Translations under genes and position numbers: made by a program | In this document: positions 30,858 through 41,063 of the stretch, piece after piece | Layout of the letters: each line of letters begins with the position of its first letter | Position numbering within the stretch: position 1 is the stretch's first letter | Assembly: GCF_000720925.1 (NCBI RefSeq) | Contig: NZ_JOEE01000005.1 | Coordinates: forward strand, 124,001-188,000 | Reading direction: 5' to 3' | Length of the DNA: 64,000 nt | Source of the DNA: Phycicoccus jejuensis | GTDB taxonomy: Bacteria; Actinomycetota; Actinomycetes; Actinomycetales; Dermatophilaceae | The notes under the pieces: model-generated | The model's input: the letters and a program-made list of their open reading frames with translations, nothing else | Databases searched by the model: none | What the model was told of the DNA's origin: nothing

Positions 30858-30890
30858 CACGAGACCCCGGCTCCGAGCCGGGGTCTCGTG
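30858..30890. repeat. palindrome 2 (16-bp arms), left copy of an inverted repeat
   Basis: CACGAGACCCCGGCTC, C, GAGCCGGGGTCTCGTG: a 33-base near-perfect palindrome abutting palindrome 1. A looser variant, ACGAACCGGGGTTTCGT, follows at 30892. Read on the minus strand from 30888 to 30831, this block aligns base for base with 31791-31848 apart from a 7-base segment and the last few bases. Confidence 0.85.
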
Positions 30891-31001
30891 GACGAACCGG
30901 GGTTTCGTGCCGTCGTCCACAGGTGCCGGAGCGGGCGGCCGTCGTCCACAGATCCGTCCCGGCCGCTGGCCCCTCGGCTCGGCCGCGTCGATCGTCGGGG
31001 G

Positions 31002-31756
31002 ATGGACGAGACGGATGACCTGGGCTTCCTCGGGCGGCTGCACGACGGCGTGTTCACGACCGCCGAGGCAGCCGGCCTCGGTGTATCCCGCGAGGCGCTG
31101 ACCCGCGCCGTGAGGGCGCGCACGCTCCGGCGCTTGGCGCGTGGCCTGTACGCGACCGGGGCCGCGGCAGCACGTCCGGAGGACCGACACCTCGAGCTGT
31201 GCCGCGCCCTGCGTTCGGCCCGGTCGAGCCGCCGTTCGCCGCCCTCGTCGGTGTCGCCCTCGACCACGGGACGGTGGCGGCCGTCGTCTCGGTCGACGCC
31301 GCGATGCACCGGGGGATCGTCACCCTCGACGGGCTGACGGGCGAGGTCGCTCGGCGGGCGGGCCATCGCCACGTCCAGCGAGCCCTCGCGATGCTCCGGC
31401 TCGTCGACGCGGCCAGCGAGAGCCCGGGGGAGAGCCGCACGCGGGTGACGCTCGAGTCCCTCGGGCTCGAGCTCGACTCGCAGGTCGAGGTCCGTGACGA
31501 GGACGGTGAGCTCGTCGGGCGCGTCGACCTCGCCGTCCGCGGGACGAAGGTGCTCATCGAGTTCGACGGAGCCGTCAAGTACTCGGCGGGCGGTCCGGAG
31601 GCCGTCATCGCCGAGAAGCGTCGTGAGGACAGGTTGCGGGAGCTGGGCTACGTCGTCGTCCGCGTCATGTGGGACGACCTCGCGCACCCCGAGCGGCTGC
31701 TGGCCCGGGTGCGGCGGGCGATGGCCCTGGCCGAGCGGCTGACCGCCGGCGCGTGA
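31002..31756 (+). pseudogene. decayed AbiEi-type / DUF559 (Vsr-like nuclease fold) protein gene
   Basis: Two frames together make one protein family. Frame A from ATG 31002 encodes an AbiEi-type winged helix (FTTAEAAGLGVSREALTRAV) down to HLELCRALRS. A different frame, from about 31205 to the stop at 31756, encodes the end of the middle region (AALVGVALDHGTV) and the DUF559 domain, with a D-E-K type site in GRVDLAVRGTKVLIEFDGAV. Intact relatives run near 300 aa; this one spans about 251 codons, so an internal deletion that shifted the frame is the best explanation. It is flanked by inverted palindromic repeats. A second start (GTG 31199) could express the C-terminal domain alone. Confidence 0.75.
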
Positions 31757-31790
31757 CCATCTCCGTCAGCTCGACACACGAGCTCGTCCG

Positions 31791-31848
31791 CGAGACCCCG
31801 GCTCGGAGGTCGTGCCTCGTGGACATTTCGGGGTGACCCCGAAAAGGG
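31791..31848. repeat. right copy of the inverted repeat flanking the decayed gene
   Basis: CGAGACCCCGGCTCGGAG (31791-31808) is identical to the minus strand of 30888-30871. After a divergent 7-base segment, CTCGTGGACATTTCGGGGT (31816-31834) and ACCCCGAAA (31836-31844) again match the left copy. The palindromic half seen on the left is broken here by the 7-base change. Confidence 0.85.
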
Positions 31849-31880
31849 GAGGCGGGTGGGGTGGGTGGGGGCAGTCGGGG

Positions 31881-31902
31881 TGTCGGGGGCGCGGCTTAGG
31901 GT
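31881..31902 (+). promoter_or_regulatory. uvrC promoter, RecA-independent damage (PafBC-type) motif
   Basis: TGTCGGGG at 31881-31888, eight bases, then TAGGGT at 31897-31902. Six bases later GTG 31909 opens uvrC. Spacing and sequence match the motifs before uvrB and uvrA, so a leaderless transcript is expected. Confidence 0.82.
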
Positions 31903-31908
31903 TGACGG

Positions 31909-33849
31909 GTGGCCGACCCCTCGACGTACCGCCCCCGGCCGGGCGAGATCCCGACCGACCCGGGCGTGTACCGCTTCCGCGACCGCGAGGGCCGCGTCAT
32001 CTACGTCGGCAAGGCCAAGTCGCTGCGCCAGCGGCTGTCCTCCTACTTCCAGGACGTCGCCGCGCTCCACCCGCGCACCCAGACGATGGTGCGCACCGGC
32101 GCGAGCGTCGAGTGGACGGTCGTCGGCACCGAGGTCGAGGCGCTCCAGCTCGAGTACGCGTGGATCAAGGAGTTCGACCCGCGCTTCAACGTCAAGTACC
32201 GCGACGACAAGTCCTACCCCTACCTCGCCGTGACGATGGCCGACGAGTACCCCCGTGCCCTCGTCGTCCGCGGCGCCAAGAAGAAGGGCACGCGCTACTT
32301 CGGCCCCTACGCCCACGCGTGGGCCATCCGCGAGACCCTCGACCTCGCGATGCGCGTCTTCCCGATGCGCACCTGCTCGACCGGCGTCTTCCGCCGCGCC
32401 GAGCAGGTCGGCCGCCCGTGCCTGCTCGGCTACATCGACAAGTGCAGCGCCCCCTGCGTCGGCCGGGTCGACGCCGCGCGCCACCGCGAGATCGCCGAGG
32501 ACTTCTGCGACTTCATGGCGGGCAACAGCGGCCGGTTCGTCTCGCGCCTCACCCGCGAGATGAAGGCCGCCGCCGCCGAGCTCGACTTCGAGAGGGCGGC
32601 GCGGCTGCGCGACGACATCGGTGCGCTCGAGCGGGTGCTCGAGAAGTCGGCGGTCGTCCTGCCCGACGCCACCGACGCCGACGTGTTCGCCCTCGCCGAG
32701 GACGAGCTCGAGGTCGCGGTCCAGCTCTTCCACGTCCGTGGGGGCCGCGTGCGGGGCCAGCGCGGCTGGGTCGCCGAGCGCGACGCCGAGACGACACCCG
32801 AGGTCGTCGAGCACCTCCTCCAGCAGGTCTACGGCGGTGAGTCCGGCGAGGGCGTGCCGCGCGAGGTGCTCGTCCCGGTCCTCCCGGACGACGACGAGGC
32901 CCTCGCGGCGTGGCTCGCCGGCCTGCGCGGCAGCCGGGTCGACCTGCGCGTCCCCCAGCGCGGCGACAAGCGCACCCTGATGGAGACGGTGGCGCGCAAC
33001 GCGACCCAGAGCCTCGCCCGCCACAAGGTCACCCGTGCCGGAGACCTGACGACCCGCAGCCAGGCCCTCCAGCAGCTCCAGGAGGTCCTCGACCTCGACG
33101 ACGCGCCGCTGCGCATCGAGTGCTTCGACATCAGCCACGTCCAGGGCACGCAGGTCGTCGGCTCGATGGTCGTCTTCGAGGACGGCCTGCCCCGCAAGTC
33201 GGAGTACAGGCGCTTCATCGTCCGCGGTGACGAGACCGGGGCCACCGACGACACCGCGGCCATGCACGAGGTCCTCACCCGTCGTTTCCGCCGCGGCCGC
33301 AAGGAGGCCGAGGAGCGGGAGGCCGAGGTGGCCGAGGGCCGCGAGCGGCCGGCGCGCTTCGCCTACACCCCGAACCTCGTCGTCGTGGACGGCGGTCTGC
33401 CGCAGGTCAACGCGGCGGCCCGAGCCCTCGAGGAGGCGGGCGCCGTCGACGTCGCCGTCGTCGGTCTCGCGAAGCGTCTCGAGGAGGTCTGGGTGCCGGG
33501 GGAGGAGTTCCCCGTCATCCTCCCGCGCACCAGCGAGGGGCTCTACCTGCTCCAGCGGCTGCGCGACGAGGCGCACCGGTTCGCCATCACCTTCCACCGG
33601 CAGCGCCGTTCCAAGGCGATGACCCAGAGCGCGCTCGACGGCATCGCCGGTCTCGGCGAGAAGCGGCGCCAGGCGCTGCTCAAGCGGTTCGGGTCGGTCA
33701 AGAAGATCCGCGCCGCCTCTGTCGACGAGCTCGCCGACGTGCCGGGCATCGGGCCTGCGTTGGCGGCCGTCGTTGCGGCAGAGTTGGGCTCGACCGAACA
33801 GGACATGCCGGCCATCGACCCGCTGACGGGCGAGGTCGTCGAGCAGTAG
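31909..33849 (+). CDS. uvrC: excinuclease ABC subunit C
   Basis: Dual-incision nuclease of nucleotide-excision repair, 646 aa, full length. The N-terminal GIY-YIG domain ([20 protein letters not shown], about 17-36) makes the 3-prime cut. A UVR motif lies in [20 protein letters not shown] (about 222-241). The RNase-H-like domain with the 5-prime active site contains [19 protein letters not shown] (about 405). Tandem helix-hairpin-helix motifs close the protein ([19 protein letters not shown]). GTG 31909 fits the leaderless promoter. It heads the conserved uvrC-rapZ-yvcK-whiA block. Confidence 0.98.
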   Translation: MADPSTYRPRPGEIPTDPGVYRFRDREGRVIYVGKAKSLRQRLSSYFQDVAALHPRTQTMVRTGASVEWTVVGTEVEALQLEYAWIKEFDPRFNVKYRDDKSYPYLAVTMADEYPRALVVRGAKKKGTRYFGPYAHAWAIRETLDLAMRVFPMRTCSTGVFRRAEQVGRPCLLGYIDKCSAPCVGRVDAARHREIAEDFCDFMAGNSGRFVSRLTREMKAAAAELDFERAARLRDDIGALERVLEKSAVVLPDATDADVFALAEDELEVAVQLFHVRGGRVRGQRGWVAERDAETTPEVVEHLLQQVYGGESGEGVPREVLVPVLPDDDEALAAWLAGLRGSRVDLRVPQRGDKRTLMETVARNATQSLARHKVTRAGDLTTRSQALQQLQEVLDLDDAPLRIECFDISHVQGTQVVGSMVVFEDGLPRKSEYRRFIVRGDETGATDDTAAMHEVLTRRFRRGRKEAEEREAEVAEGRERPARFAYTPNLVVVDGGLPQVNAAARALEEAGAVDVAVVGLAKRLEEVWVPGEEFPVILPRTSEGLYLLQRLRDEAHRFAITFHRQRRSKAMTQSALDGIAGLGEKRRQALLKRFGSVKKIRAASVDELADVPGIGPALAAVVAAELGSTEQDMPAIDPLTGEVVEQ

Positions 33850-33859
33850 GGAGCATCCA

Positions 33860-34759
33860 GTGGCTGACGCACCGTCGTCGGGGTCGAACGGACGGGCGGA
33901 CTTCCTCGTCGTCAGCGGGATGAGCGGCGCCGGCCGCTCGACCGCCGCCAACGTCCTCGAGGACCACGGGTGGTACGTCGTCGACAACCTCCCGCCCCAG
34001 CTCATCCCGGCGATGGCGGTGCTCGCCGGTCGCGCCCGGGACGAGGGGGCCGGCGACCTGCGCATCGCCGCGGTCGTCGACGTGCGCGCCCGCCCGTTCA
34101 GCTCCGAGCTGCGCGAGGGCATCGCCGCGGTGCGCGAGCACGGCTGGCACCCCCAGCTGATGTTCCTCGACGCCACCGACGAGGCCCTCGTCCGCCGCTT
34201 CGAGAGCGTCCGCCGGCCGCACCCGCTCCAGGGCGAGGGGCGCCTGCTCGACGGCATCCAGGCCGAGCGCGAGCTCCTGCGAGACCTGCGGGCCGACGCG
34301 CACGTCGTCATCGACACCTCCGGCCTCAACGTCCACCAGCTGGCGCGCAAGCTGACCCCGATCGTCGGCAAGAGCGGCGGACCCTCGCTGCGGCTGGCCG
34401 TCATGTCCTTCGGCTTCAAGTACGGCGTGCCGCTGGACGCCGACTTCGTCTTCGACATGCGCTTCCTGCCCAACCCGTTCTGGGTGCCCGAGCTGCGCCC
34501 GCTGACCGGCGTCGACGCGCCGGTCGCCGAGTACGTGATGTCGCAGGCCGGTGCCACGTCGTTCGTCGACCGCGTCGTCTCCCTCATGGAGCCGGTCACC
34601 GCCGGCTACCGGCACGAGGGACGGCGCTACGCGACGGTCGCCGTCGGCTGCACCGGCGGCAAGCACCGGTCGGTCGCCGTGGCCGAGGCGCTCTCGCGCC
34701 GCCTCGGGAGTCCGGACGTCGCGACCTTCGTCGTCCACCGCGACCTGGGGCGCGAGTGA
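33860..34759 (+). CDS. rapZ: RNase adapter / nucleotide-binding protein RapZ (YvcJ family)
   Basis: A P-loop nucleotide-binding protein, 299 aa. In enterobacteria RapZ guides RNase E to GlmZ; in Gram-positives YvcJ binds and hydrolyses GTP and its target is unclear. Walker A is GMSGAGRST (about 19-27), with VVDNLPPQL after it and the conserved C-terminal domain with MSFGFKYGVPLDADFVFDMR and GCTGGKHRSVAV. A Shine-Dalgarno AGGGAG precedes the GTG, 10 bases after the uvrC stop. It overlaps yvcK by GTGA. Confidence 0.95.
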   Translation: MADAPSSGSNGRADFLVVSGMSGAGRSTAANVLEDHGWYVVDNLPPQLIPAMAVLAGRARDEGAGDLRIAAVVDVRARPFSSELREGIAAVREHGWHPQLMFLDATDEALVRRFESVRRPHPLQGEGRLLDGIQAERELLRDLRADAHVVIDTSGLNVHQLARKLTPIVGKSGGPSLRLAVMSFGFKYGVPLDADFVFDMRFLPNPFWVPELRPLTGVDAPVAEYVMSQAGATSFVDRVVSLMEPVTAGYRHEGRRYATVAVGCTGGKHRSVAVAEALSRRLGSPDVATFVVHRDLGRE

Positions 34760-35712
34760 GCGGGCCGGTCGTCACCGCCCTCGGCGGGGGCCACGGGCTG
34801 TCGGCGACGCTCACGGCGTTGCGGTTCGTCACCGACGAGATCACCGCGGTCGTCACGGTCGCCGACGACGGTGGGTCGAGCGGCCGGCTGCGCGACGAGT
34901 TCGGCGTCCTGCCGCCCGGCGACCTGCGGATGGCCCTCGCCGCCCTGTGCAGCGACACCGAGTGGGGCCACACCTGGCGCGACGTGCTCCAGCACCGGTT
35001 CGAGGGGGAGGGCCCCCTCGGCGGGCACGCGCTGGGCAACCTGCTCATCGTCGCGCTCTGGGAGCTGCACGAGGACCCCGTCGCGGGCCTCGACCTCGTC
35101 GGGCGCCTGCTCCAGGCCCACGGGCGGGTGCTGCCGATGGCCGCGGTGCCGCTCGCCATCGAGGCCGAGGTCGGCGGGCTCGACCCGCAGGCCCCCGCGA
35201 CGGTGACGACGGTCCGCGGGCAGGCCCAGGTCGCCCGGACCCGCGGCCGGGTGGAGCGCGTGCGCCTCGTGCCGTCGGACCCGCCTGCCTACCCCGAGTC
35301 GGTGGCGGCCATCCGCAGCGCCGACTGGGTCGTGCTCGGCCCCGGTTCGTGGTTCACCTCCGTCATGACCCATCTGCTCGTGCCCGACCTCGAGGAGGCG
35401 CTGCGGGTCACGCGGGCCCGTCGCCTCCTCGTGCTCAACCTCGACCCGGGAGCGGGGGAGACGGCCGGCTTCGACGCCGTGCGCCACCTCGAGTCGTTCG
35501 CGGCGCTCGCGCCGGGGCTGCGCCTCGACGGGGTGCTCGCCGACCCCGCCGCGGTCGAGGACCACGCCGCGCTGGAGGCGGCCGCCGCGCGGCTCGGCGC
35601 GCAGCTGCACGTCACCCCCGTCTCGCGCGCGCGGGCCACCGGCGAGCACGACCCGCTCCGGTTCGCGGCCGCCCTGCGGGACATCCTGTACACCCCGCGA
35701 CCCGGTCACTGA
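34756..35712 (+). CDS. yvcK: gluconeogenesis factor YvcK/CuvA family protein
   Basis: A 318-aa Rossmann-like protein of the YvcK/CuvA (CofD-like) family that binds UDP-sugars and is needed for envelope homeostasis and growth on gluconeogenic carbon in other Gram-positives (established knowledge). ALGGGHGLSATL is at the N-terminus, VADDGGSSGRLRDEFGVLPPGDL follows in two parts, and VVLGPGSWFTSVM is near residue 195. The GTG start overlaps the rapZ stop. Gene order is conserved across Firmicutes and Actinobacteria. Confidence 0.95.
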   Translation: MSGPVVTALGGGHGLSATLTALRFVTDEITAVVTVADDGGSSGRLRDEFGVLPPGDLRMALAALCSDTEWGHTWRDVLQHRFEGEGPLGGHALGNLLIVALWELHEDPVAGLDLVGRLLQAHGRVLPMAAVPLAIEAEVGGLDPQAPATVTTVRGQAQVARTRGRVERVRLVPSDPPAYPESVAAIRSADWVVLGPGSWFTSVMTHLLVPDLEEALRVTRARRLLVLNLDPGAGETAGFDAVRHLESFAALAPGLRLDGVLADPAAVEDHAALEAAAARLGAQLHVTPVSRARATGEHDPLRFAAALRDILYTPRPGH

Positions 35713-35733
35713 CGCGTGGCAGGATGACCCGCT

Positions 35734-36714
35734 ATGGCGATGACGGCGAAGGTGAAGGACGAGCTGAGCAGGCACGTCGTGACCAAGCCCTGTTGCCGCA
35801 AGGCCGAGGTCGCGGCGATGCTGCGGTTCGCCGGGGGCCTGCACATCATCGGAGGGCGGATCGTCGTCGAGGCCGAGCTCGACACGGCCAGCGCGGCGCG
35901 CCGGCTGCGGCGTGAGCTCGCCGAGGTGTACGGGCACACCCCGGAGGTCCTCGTCCTCGCGGCCGGGGGGCTGCGCAAGGGGAGCCGCTACGTCGTCCGG
36001 GTCGTCCAGGACGGCGAGGCGCTGGCCCGGCAGACCGGCCTCATCGACAGCCGCGGCCGCCCGGTCCGCGGGCTGCCCGCCAAGGTCGTCAGCGGCTCCG
36101 TCTGCGACGCCGAGGCCGCGTGGCGGGGCGCCTTCCTCGCGCACGGCTCGCTGACCGAGCCCGGGCGCTCCTCCGCCCTCGAGGTCACCTGCCCCGGGCC
36201 GGAGGCCGCGCTCGCCCTCGTCGGTGCCGCCCGCCGGCTCGGCATCCAGTCCAAGGCCCGCGAGGTCCGTGGCGTCGACCGCGTCGTCATCCGCGACGGC
36301 GACGCCATCGGGGCGATGCTCACCCGCCTCGGGGCGCACGACGCCGTCCTCGCCTGGGAGGAGCGCCGGATCCGGCGCGAGGTCCGGGCCACCGCCAACC
36401 GGCTCGCCAACTTCGACGACGCCAACCTGCGTCGTTCGGCCCGGGCGGCGGTCGCGGCCGGGGCACGCGTCGAGCGGGCCCTGGAGATCCTCGGCGAGGA
36501 GGTGCCGGAGCACCTGCGCGAGGCCGGCGAGCTGCGGCTGCAGCACAAGCAGGCGTCCCTCGAGGAGCTCGGCCAGCTCGCCCAGCCGGTCATGACGAAG
36601 GACGCGGTCGCGGGGCGCATCCGCCGCCTGCTCGCGATGGCCGACAAGAAGGCGCAGGACGAGGGCATCCCGGACACCGAGGCGGTCCTCACCGCCGACA
36701 TGCTCGACGGCTGA
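35734..36714 (+). CDS. whiA: sporulation/cell-division transcription factor WhiA
   Basis: A 326-aa DNA-binding protein with a degenerate LAGLIDADG-type N-terminal half ([40 protein letters not shown]) and a C-terminal helix-turn-helix ([40 protein letters not shown]). In Streptomyces it works with WhiB to start sporulation septation; non-sporulating actinobacteria keep it as a division/metabolism regulator. ATG at 35734 lies 21 bases after yvcK. Length is typical and all conserved blocks are present. Confidence 0.96.
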   Translation: MAMTAKVKDELSRHVVTKPCCRKAEVAAMLRFAGGLHIIGGRIVVEAELDTASAARRLRRELAEVYGHTPEVLVLAAGGLRKGSRYVVRVVQDGEALARQTGLIDSRGRPVRGLPAKVVSGSVCDAEAAWRGAFLAHGSLTEPGRSSALEVTCPGPEAALALVGAARRLGIQSKAREVRGVDRVVIRDGDAIGAMLTRLGAHDAVLAWEERRIRREVRATANRLANFDDANLRRSARAAVAAGARVERALEILGEEVPEHLREAGELRLQHKQASLEELGQLAQPVMTKDAVAGRIRRLLAMADKKAQDEGIPDTEAVLTADMLDG

Positions 36715-36803
36715 GAGCGGCCCGGACCGTCTCACGGACGGGCGTGCGTAAACGGTTACTCGCCCGTACCCCGGACACCGTGATGGTGCTCCCGGGTGGG
36801 GTC

Positions 36804-37880
<1,077 letters not shown>

Positions 37881-37901
37881 GCCGGGGGGACCGACCGACC
37901 C

Positions 37902-39107
37902 ATGGCTGACATCGCCTCGCTGGGCGACCTGCGCGGCAAGCGCGTCCTCGTCCGGTCAGACCTCAACGTGCCGCTCGACGGCACGACGATCACCGACGAC
38001 GGCCGCATCCGGGCGTCGGTCCCCACCCTGCGGCAGCTGTCCGAGGCGGGCGCACGCGTCATCGTGTGCGCCCACCTCGGGCGCCCCAAGGGCGCGCCGG
38101 AGGAGAAGTACTCCCTCCGGCCCGTCGTCGGGCGGCTCTCAGAGCTGCTCGGCCGCGACGTCGTCTTCGCCACCGACACGGTGGGGGAGAGCGCGCGGGC
38201 CGCGGTCGACGGGATGGCCGACGGCGACGTCGTCCTCCTCGAGAACCTCCGGTTCAACGCCGGCGAGACCGCGAAGTCCGACGAGGACCGCGCCGAGTTC
38301 GCCGACGCCCTCGCCGGGCTCGCGGACGCGTTCGTCTCCGACGGCTTCGGCGTCGTCCACCGCAAGCAGGCGTCGGTCTACGACGTCGCGACCCGGCTGC
38401 CCTCGGCCATGGGCGGGCTCGTCCACGACGAGGTCGAGGTGCTCAAGCGCCTCACCGAGTCGCCAGAGCGCCCCTACGCCGTCGTCCTCGGCGGCGCCAA
38501 GGTCGCCGACAAGCTCGCGGTCATCGACAACCTCATGGGCACGGCCGACCGCCTGCTCATCGGCGGCGGGATGCTCTTCACCTTCCTCGCGGCCCAGGGC
38601 CACGAGATCGGCACGAGCCTGTTCGACGCCGACAGCGTCGACGCGTGCAAGGGCTACCTCGAGCGCGCCGAGCGCGAGGGCGTCGAGATCGTCCTGCCGG
38701 TCGACGTCGTCGTCGGGCGGGAGTTCTCGGCCGACACCGAGGTCGACACGGTCGCCGCGGACGCCATCCCGGCCGACACGATGGGGCTGGACATCGGCCC
38801 CGAGTCGGCCCGCCTGTACGCCGAGAAGCTCGCCGACGCGCGCACCGTGTTCTGGAACGGGCCGATGGGCGCGTTCGAGATGGAGCCGTTCGCGGCCGGC
38901 ACGAAGGCCGTCGCCCAGGCGCTCGTCGACGCGACCGAGGGCGGCGCGCTGACCGTCGTCGGGGGTGGCGACTCCGCCGCCGCCGTACGGCAGCTCGGGT
39001 TCTCGGACGACCAGTTCGGGCACATCAGCACCGGCGGCGGCGCCTCCCTCGAGTACCTCGAGGGCAAGGAGCTGCCCGGCATCGCGATCCTCACGAAGGA
39101 GCACTGA
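37902..39107 (+). CDS. pgk: phosphoglycerate kinase
   Basis: Transfers phosphate from 1,3-bisphosphoglycerate to ADP, cytoplasmic, 401 aa, a normal length. [14 protein letters not shown] and CAHLGRPKG (substrate-binding N-domain) and [15 protein letters not shown] (nucleotide domain) are present, with [10 protein letters not shown]. The ATG is 21 bases after gap behind a G-rich ribosome site, and the stop is immediately followed by the tpiA ATG. Confidence 0.98.
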   Translation: MADIASLGDLRGKRVLVRSDLNVPLDGTTITDDGRIRASVPTLRQLSEAGARVIVCAHLGRPKGAPEEKYSLRPVVGRLSELLGRDVVFATDTVGESARAAVDGMADGDVVLLENLRFNAGETAKSDEDRAEFADALAGLADAFVSDGFGVVHRKQASVYDVATRLPSAMGGLVHDEVEVLKRLTESPERPYAVVLGGAKVADKLAVIDNLMGTADRLLIGGGMLFTFLAAQGHEIGTSLFDADSVDACKGYLERAEREGVEIVLPVDVVVGREFSADTEVDTVAADAIPADTMGLDIGPESARLYAEKLADARTVFWNGPMGAFEMEPFAAGTKAVAQALVDATEGGALTVVGGGDSAAAVRQLGFSDDQFGHISTGGGASLEYLEGKELPGIAILTKEH

Positions 39108-39905
39108 ATGGCCTCCGGCCGCACCCCGCTCATGGCGGGGAACTGGAAGATGAACCTCGACCACCTCCAGGCGACGCACCTAGTGCAGAAGCTCGACTGG
39201 ACGCTCAAGGACGGCAAGCACGACTTCGGCGCCGTCGAGGTGGTCGTCCTGCCGCCGTTCACCGACATCCGCAGCGTCCAGACGCTCATCGACGGTGACC
39301 GGCTCGAGCTCAAGCACGGCGCGCAGGACCTCTCCGCTCACGCCTCCGGGGCGTACACCGGCGAGGTGAGCGGCGCGATGCTCGCGAAGCTCGGCTGCTC
39401 GTACGTGGCGGTCGGCCACAGCGAGCGGCGCGAGTACCACGGCGAGACCGACGAGGTCGTCAACAGCAAGGTCAAGGCGGCCTTCGCCGCCGGGCTGACG
39501 CCGATCTTCTGCGTCGGCGAGGGCCTGGAGGTCCGCCAGGCCGGCACGCACGTCGAGCACGTCCTCGCGCAGGTCGAGGCCGGCCTCGCGGACGTGCCCG
39601 CCGAGCAGGCCCGCACCGCCGTCGTCGCCTACGAGCCCGTGTGGGCCATCGGCACCGGCGAGGTCGCGACCCCCGACGACGCGCAGGAGGTGTGCGGGGC
39701 CATCCGCACCAAGCTCGCCGAGCTGTACTCCGGCGACGTCGCGGACGGCATCCGGGTGCTCTACGGCGGCTCGGTCAAGTCCGGCAACGTCGCGGCGATC
39801 ATGGGCCAGGACGACGTCGACGGCGCGCTCGTCGGCGGGGCCTCGCTCGAGGCGGGCGAGTTCGCGGCCATCTGCCGTTTCCGCGACCACCGCGGCACCG
39901 TCTGA
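39108..39905 (+). CDS. tpiA: triose-phosphate isomerase
   Basis: Interconverts dihydroxyacetone phosphate and glyceraldehyde 3-phosphate, 265 aa. GNWKMNLDH holds the active-site Lys, [12 protein letters not shown] the His, and [15 protein letters not shown] the catalytic Glu and mobile loop; [10 protein letters not shown] closes the phosphate site. The ATG directly abuts the pgk TGA, so translation is coupled. Length and all key residues are normal. Confidence 0.98.
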   Translation: MASGRTPLMAGNWKMNLDHLQATHLVQKLDWTLKDGKHDFGAVEVVVLPPFTDIRSVQTLIDGDRLELKHGAQDLSAHASGAYTGEVSGAMLAKLGCSYVAVGHSERREYHGETDEVVNSKVKAAFAAGLTPIFCVGEGLEVRQAGTHVEHVLAQVEAGLADVPAEQARTAVVAYEPVWAIGTGEVATPDDAQEVCGAIRTKLAELYSGDVADGIRVLYGGSVKSGNVAAIMGQDDVDGALVGGASLEAGEFAAICRFRDHRGTV

Positions 39906-40006
39906 CCCGATCCGTGCCGCCGCGCCCGCCGGGGTCGCGGCGGCCGGGCCGGGCAGCGGTTATCCTTGTCCGGTTGTCCCCGACCCCCACACCGAAGGAT
40001 CCCTCC

Positions 40007-40249
40007 GTGGACGCGGTTCGTATCGGCCTCCAGGTCCTCCTGGTCATCGGAGGCCTGTTCCTGACCCTCCTCATCCTGCTCCACAAGGGCAAGGGTGGCG
40101 GACTCTCGGACATGTTCGGCGGTGGCATGTCGAGCTCGCTCGGCGGCTCGTCCGTGGCCGAGCGCAACCTCGACCGCATCACCGTCGGGGTGGCGGCCGT
40201 GTGGTTCACCTGCGTCGTCGGTCTCGGCGTCCTCGAGCGGTTCGCCTGA
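40007..40249 (+). CDS. secG: preprotein translocase subunit SecG
   Basis: Small Sec translocon subunit, 80 aa. Two membrane helices (IGLQVLLVIGGLFLTLLILL and VGVAAVWFTCVVGLGVLERF) flank the conserved cytoplasmic loop LHKGKGGGLSDMFGGG. GTG 40007 lies behind AAGGA. About 100 bp separate it from tpiA; TATCCT at 39961-39966 may be part of its own promoter. The order tpiA-secG-rbpA is typical of actinobacteria. Confidence 0.96.
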   Translation: MDAVRIGLQVLLVIGGLFLTLLILLHKGKGGGLSDMFGGGMSSSLGGSSVAERNLDRITVGVAAVWFTCVVGLGVLERFA

Positions 40250-40262
40250 GAGGGGCTGGACG

Positions 40263-40613
40263 ATGGCTGGTGGTAACGCGATCCGTGGCTCGCGCGTCGG
40301 CGCGGGCCCCATGGGAGAGGCCGAGCGCGGCGAGGCCGCGCCCCGGCGCTACGTCTCCTTCTGGTGCTCCAACGGGCACGAGACGAAGCCCAGCTTCGCC
40401 GAGGAGGCCGGCCTGGTCGTCCCCGAGCAGTGGGACTGCCCGCGCTGCGGCTTCCCGGCCGGGCAGGACCGGGACAACCCGCCGGCCCCGCCGAAGGTCG
40501 AGCCCTACAAGACGCACCTCGCGTACGTGAAGGAGCGCCGCTCGGACGAGGACGGCCAGGCCATCCTCGACGAGGCCCTCGCGAGCCTGCGCGGCCGCGG
40601 CCTCATCCAGTGA
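40263..40613 (+). CDS. rbpA: RNA polymerase-binding protein RbpA
   Basis: Actinobacteria-specific activator that binds sigma-A type factors and stabilises the open promoter complex, 116 aa. The N-terminal tail (IRGSRVGAGPMGEAERGE), the zinc-binding core domain with CSNGHE and CPRCGFPAG, and the C-terminal sigma-interaction helix (RRSDEDGQAILDEALASL) are all visible. ATG at 40263 is 13 bases after secG with a GAGAGGGG ribosome site. It is followed by a strong terminator. Confidence 0.97.
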   Translation: MAGGNAIRGSRVGAGPMGEAERGEAAPRRYVSFWCSNGHETKPSFAEEAGLVVPEQWDCPRCGFPAGQDRDNPPAPPKVEPYKTHLAYVKERRSDEDGQAILDEALASLRGRGLIQ

Positions 40614-40640
40614 GGCGCTGAGCTCCTCGCACGAACGCAC

Positions 40641-40669
40641 GCGACCCCCGGCCAGCGGCCGGGGGTCGC
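40641..40669 (+). terminator. terminator after rbpA
   Basis: A perfect 13-bp stem, GCGACCCCCGGCC with GGCCGGGGGTCGC, three-base loop, followed by TGTGTGTT, 27 bases after the rbpA stop. It closes the gap-to-rbpA region. Confidence 0.85.
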
Positions 40670-40702
40670 TGTGTGTTCGGCGTGCTGACGTTCCCCAGCT
40701 CC

Positions 40703-41043
40703 ATACCCCTCCGACCCCTGACACCCAGGGTCAGAGGGGTCGGCCCGCCGCTGTCGTTCGCTCCCGATGCTGACGCACTCATGACGAGCGGTCGCCGAGC
40801 AGCTGCTCGTCCCATGTGCTCCGGATGGTGGACCAGACACGATGAACGGCCCTTCATCCGCCGCTCGTCCCGTGTGCTCCGGATGCTGGAGCAGTCATGA
40901 TGAGCGGTCGGGTGCAACCGCTCATCATGACTGCGCCGAGGGGTGGAGCGAACGACAGCGGCCGCGCGAGTACTGACAACTCGGCCAGGTCCGCGCTCGC
41001 TCGAGGTGAAACCCGACCTCGTGGCGGTCGGGTTTCACCTCGA
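40703..41043. repeat. gene-free block of palindromes and direct repeats
   Basis: The 450 bp between rbpA and the DUF3806-like gene hold no credible gene. From left to right: an imperfect hairpin CCGACCCCTGA / TCAGAGGGGTCGG; the 17-mer CCGCTGTCGTTCGCTCC (40748-40764) whose exact reverse complement is at 40945-40961; two 45-base direct repeats (40805-40849 and 40863-40907, about 80 percent alike); the perfect 18-bp inverted repeat GCAGTCATGATGAGCGGT at 40891-40908 and 40917-40934; and the inverted repeat TCGAGGTGAAACCCGACC at 41001-41018 and 41026-41043. The last can terminate the minus-strand operon. The nested layout resembles REP/BIME-type elements. Confidence 0.85.
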
Positions 41044-41063
41044 ACCGGCAACGGGGTGGTGAC

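Noticed and set aside
40805..40907. Direct repeats considered as a CRISPR array
   Set aside because: Only two imperfect units with a 13-base gap and no cas genes in the window.
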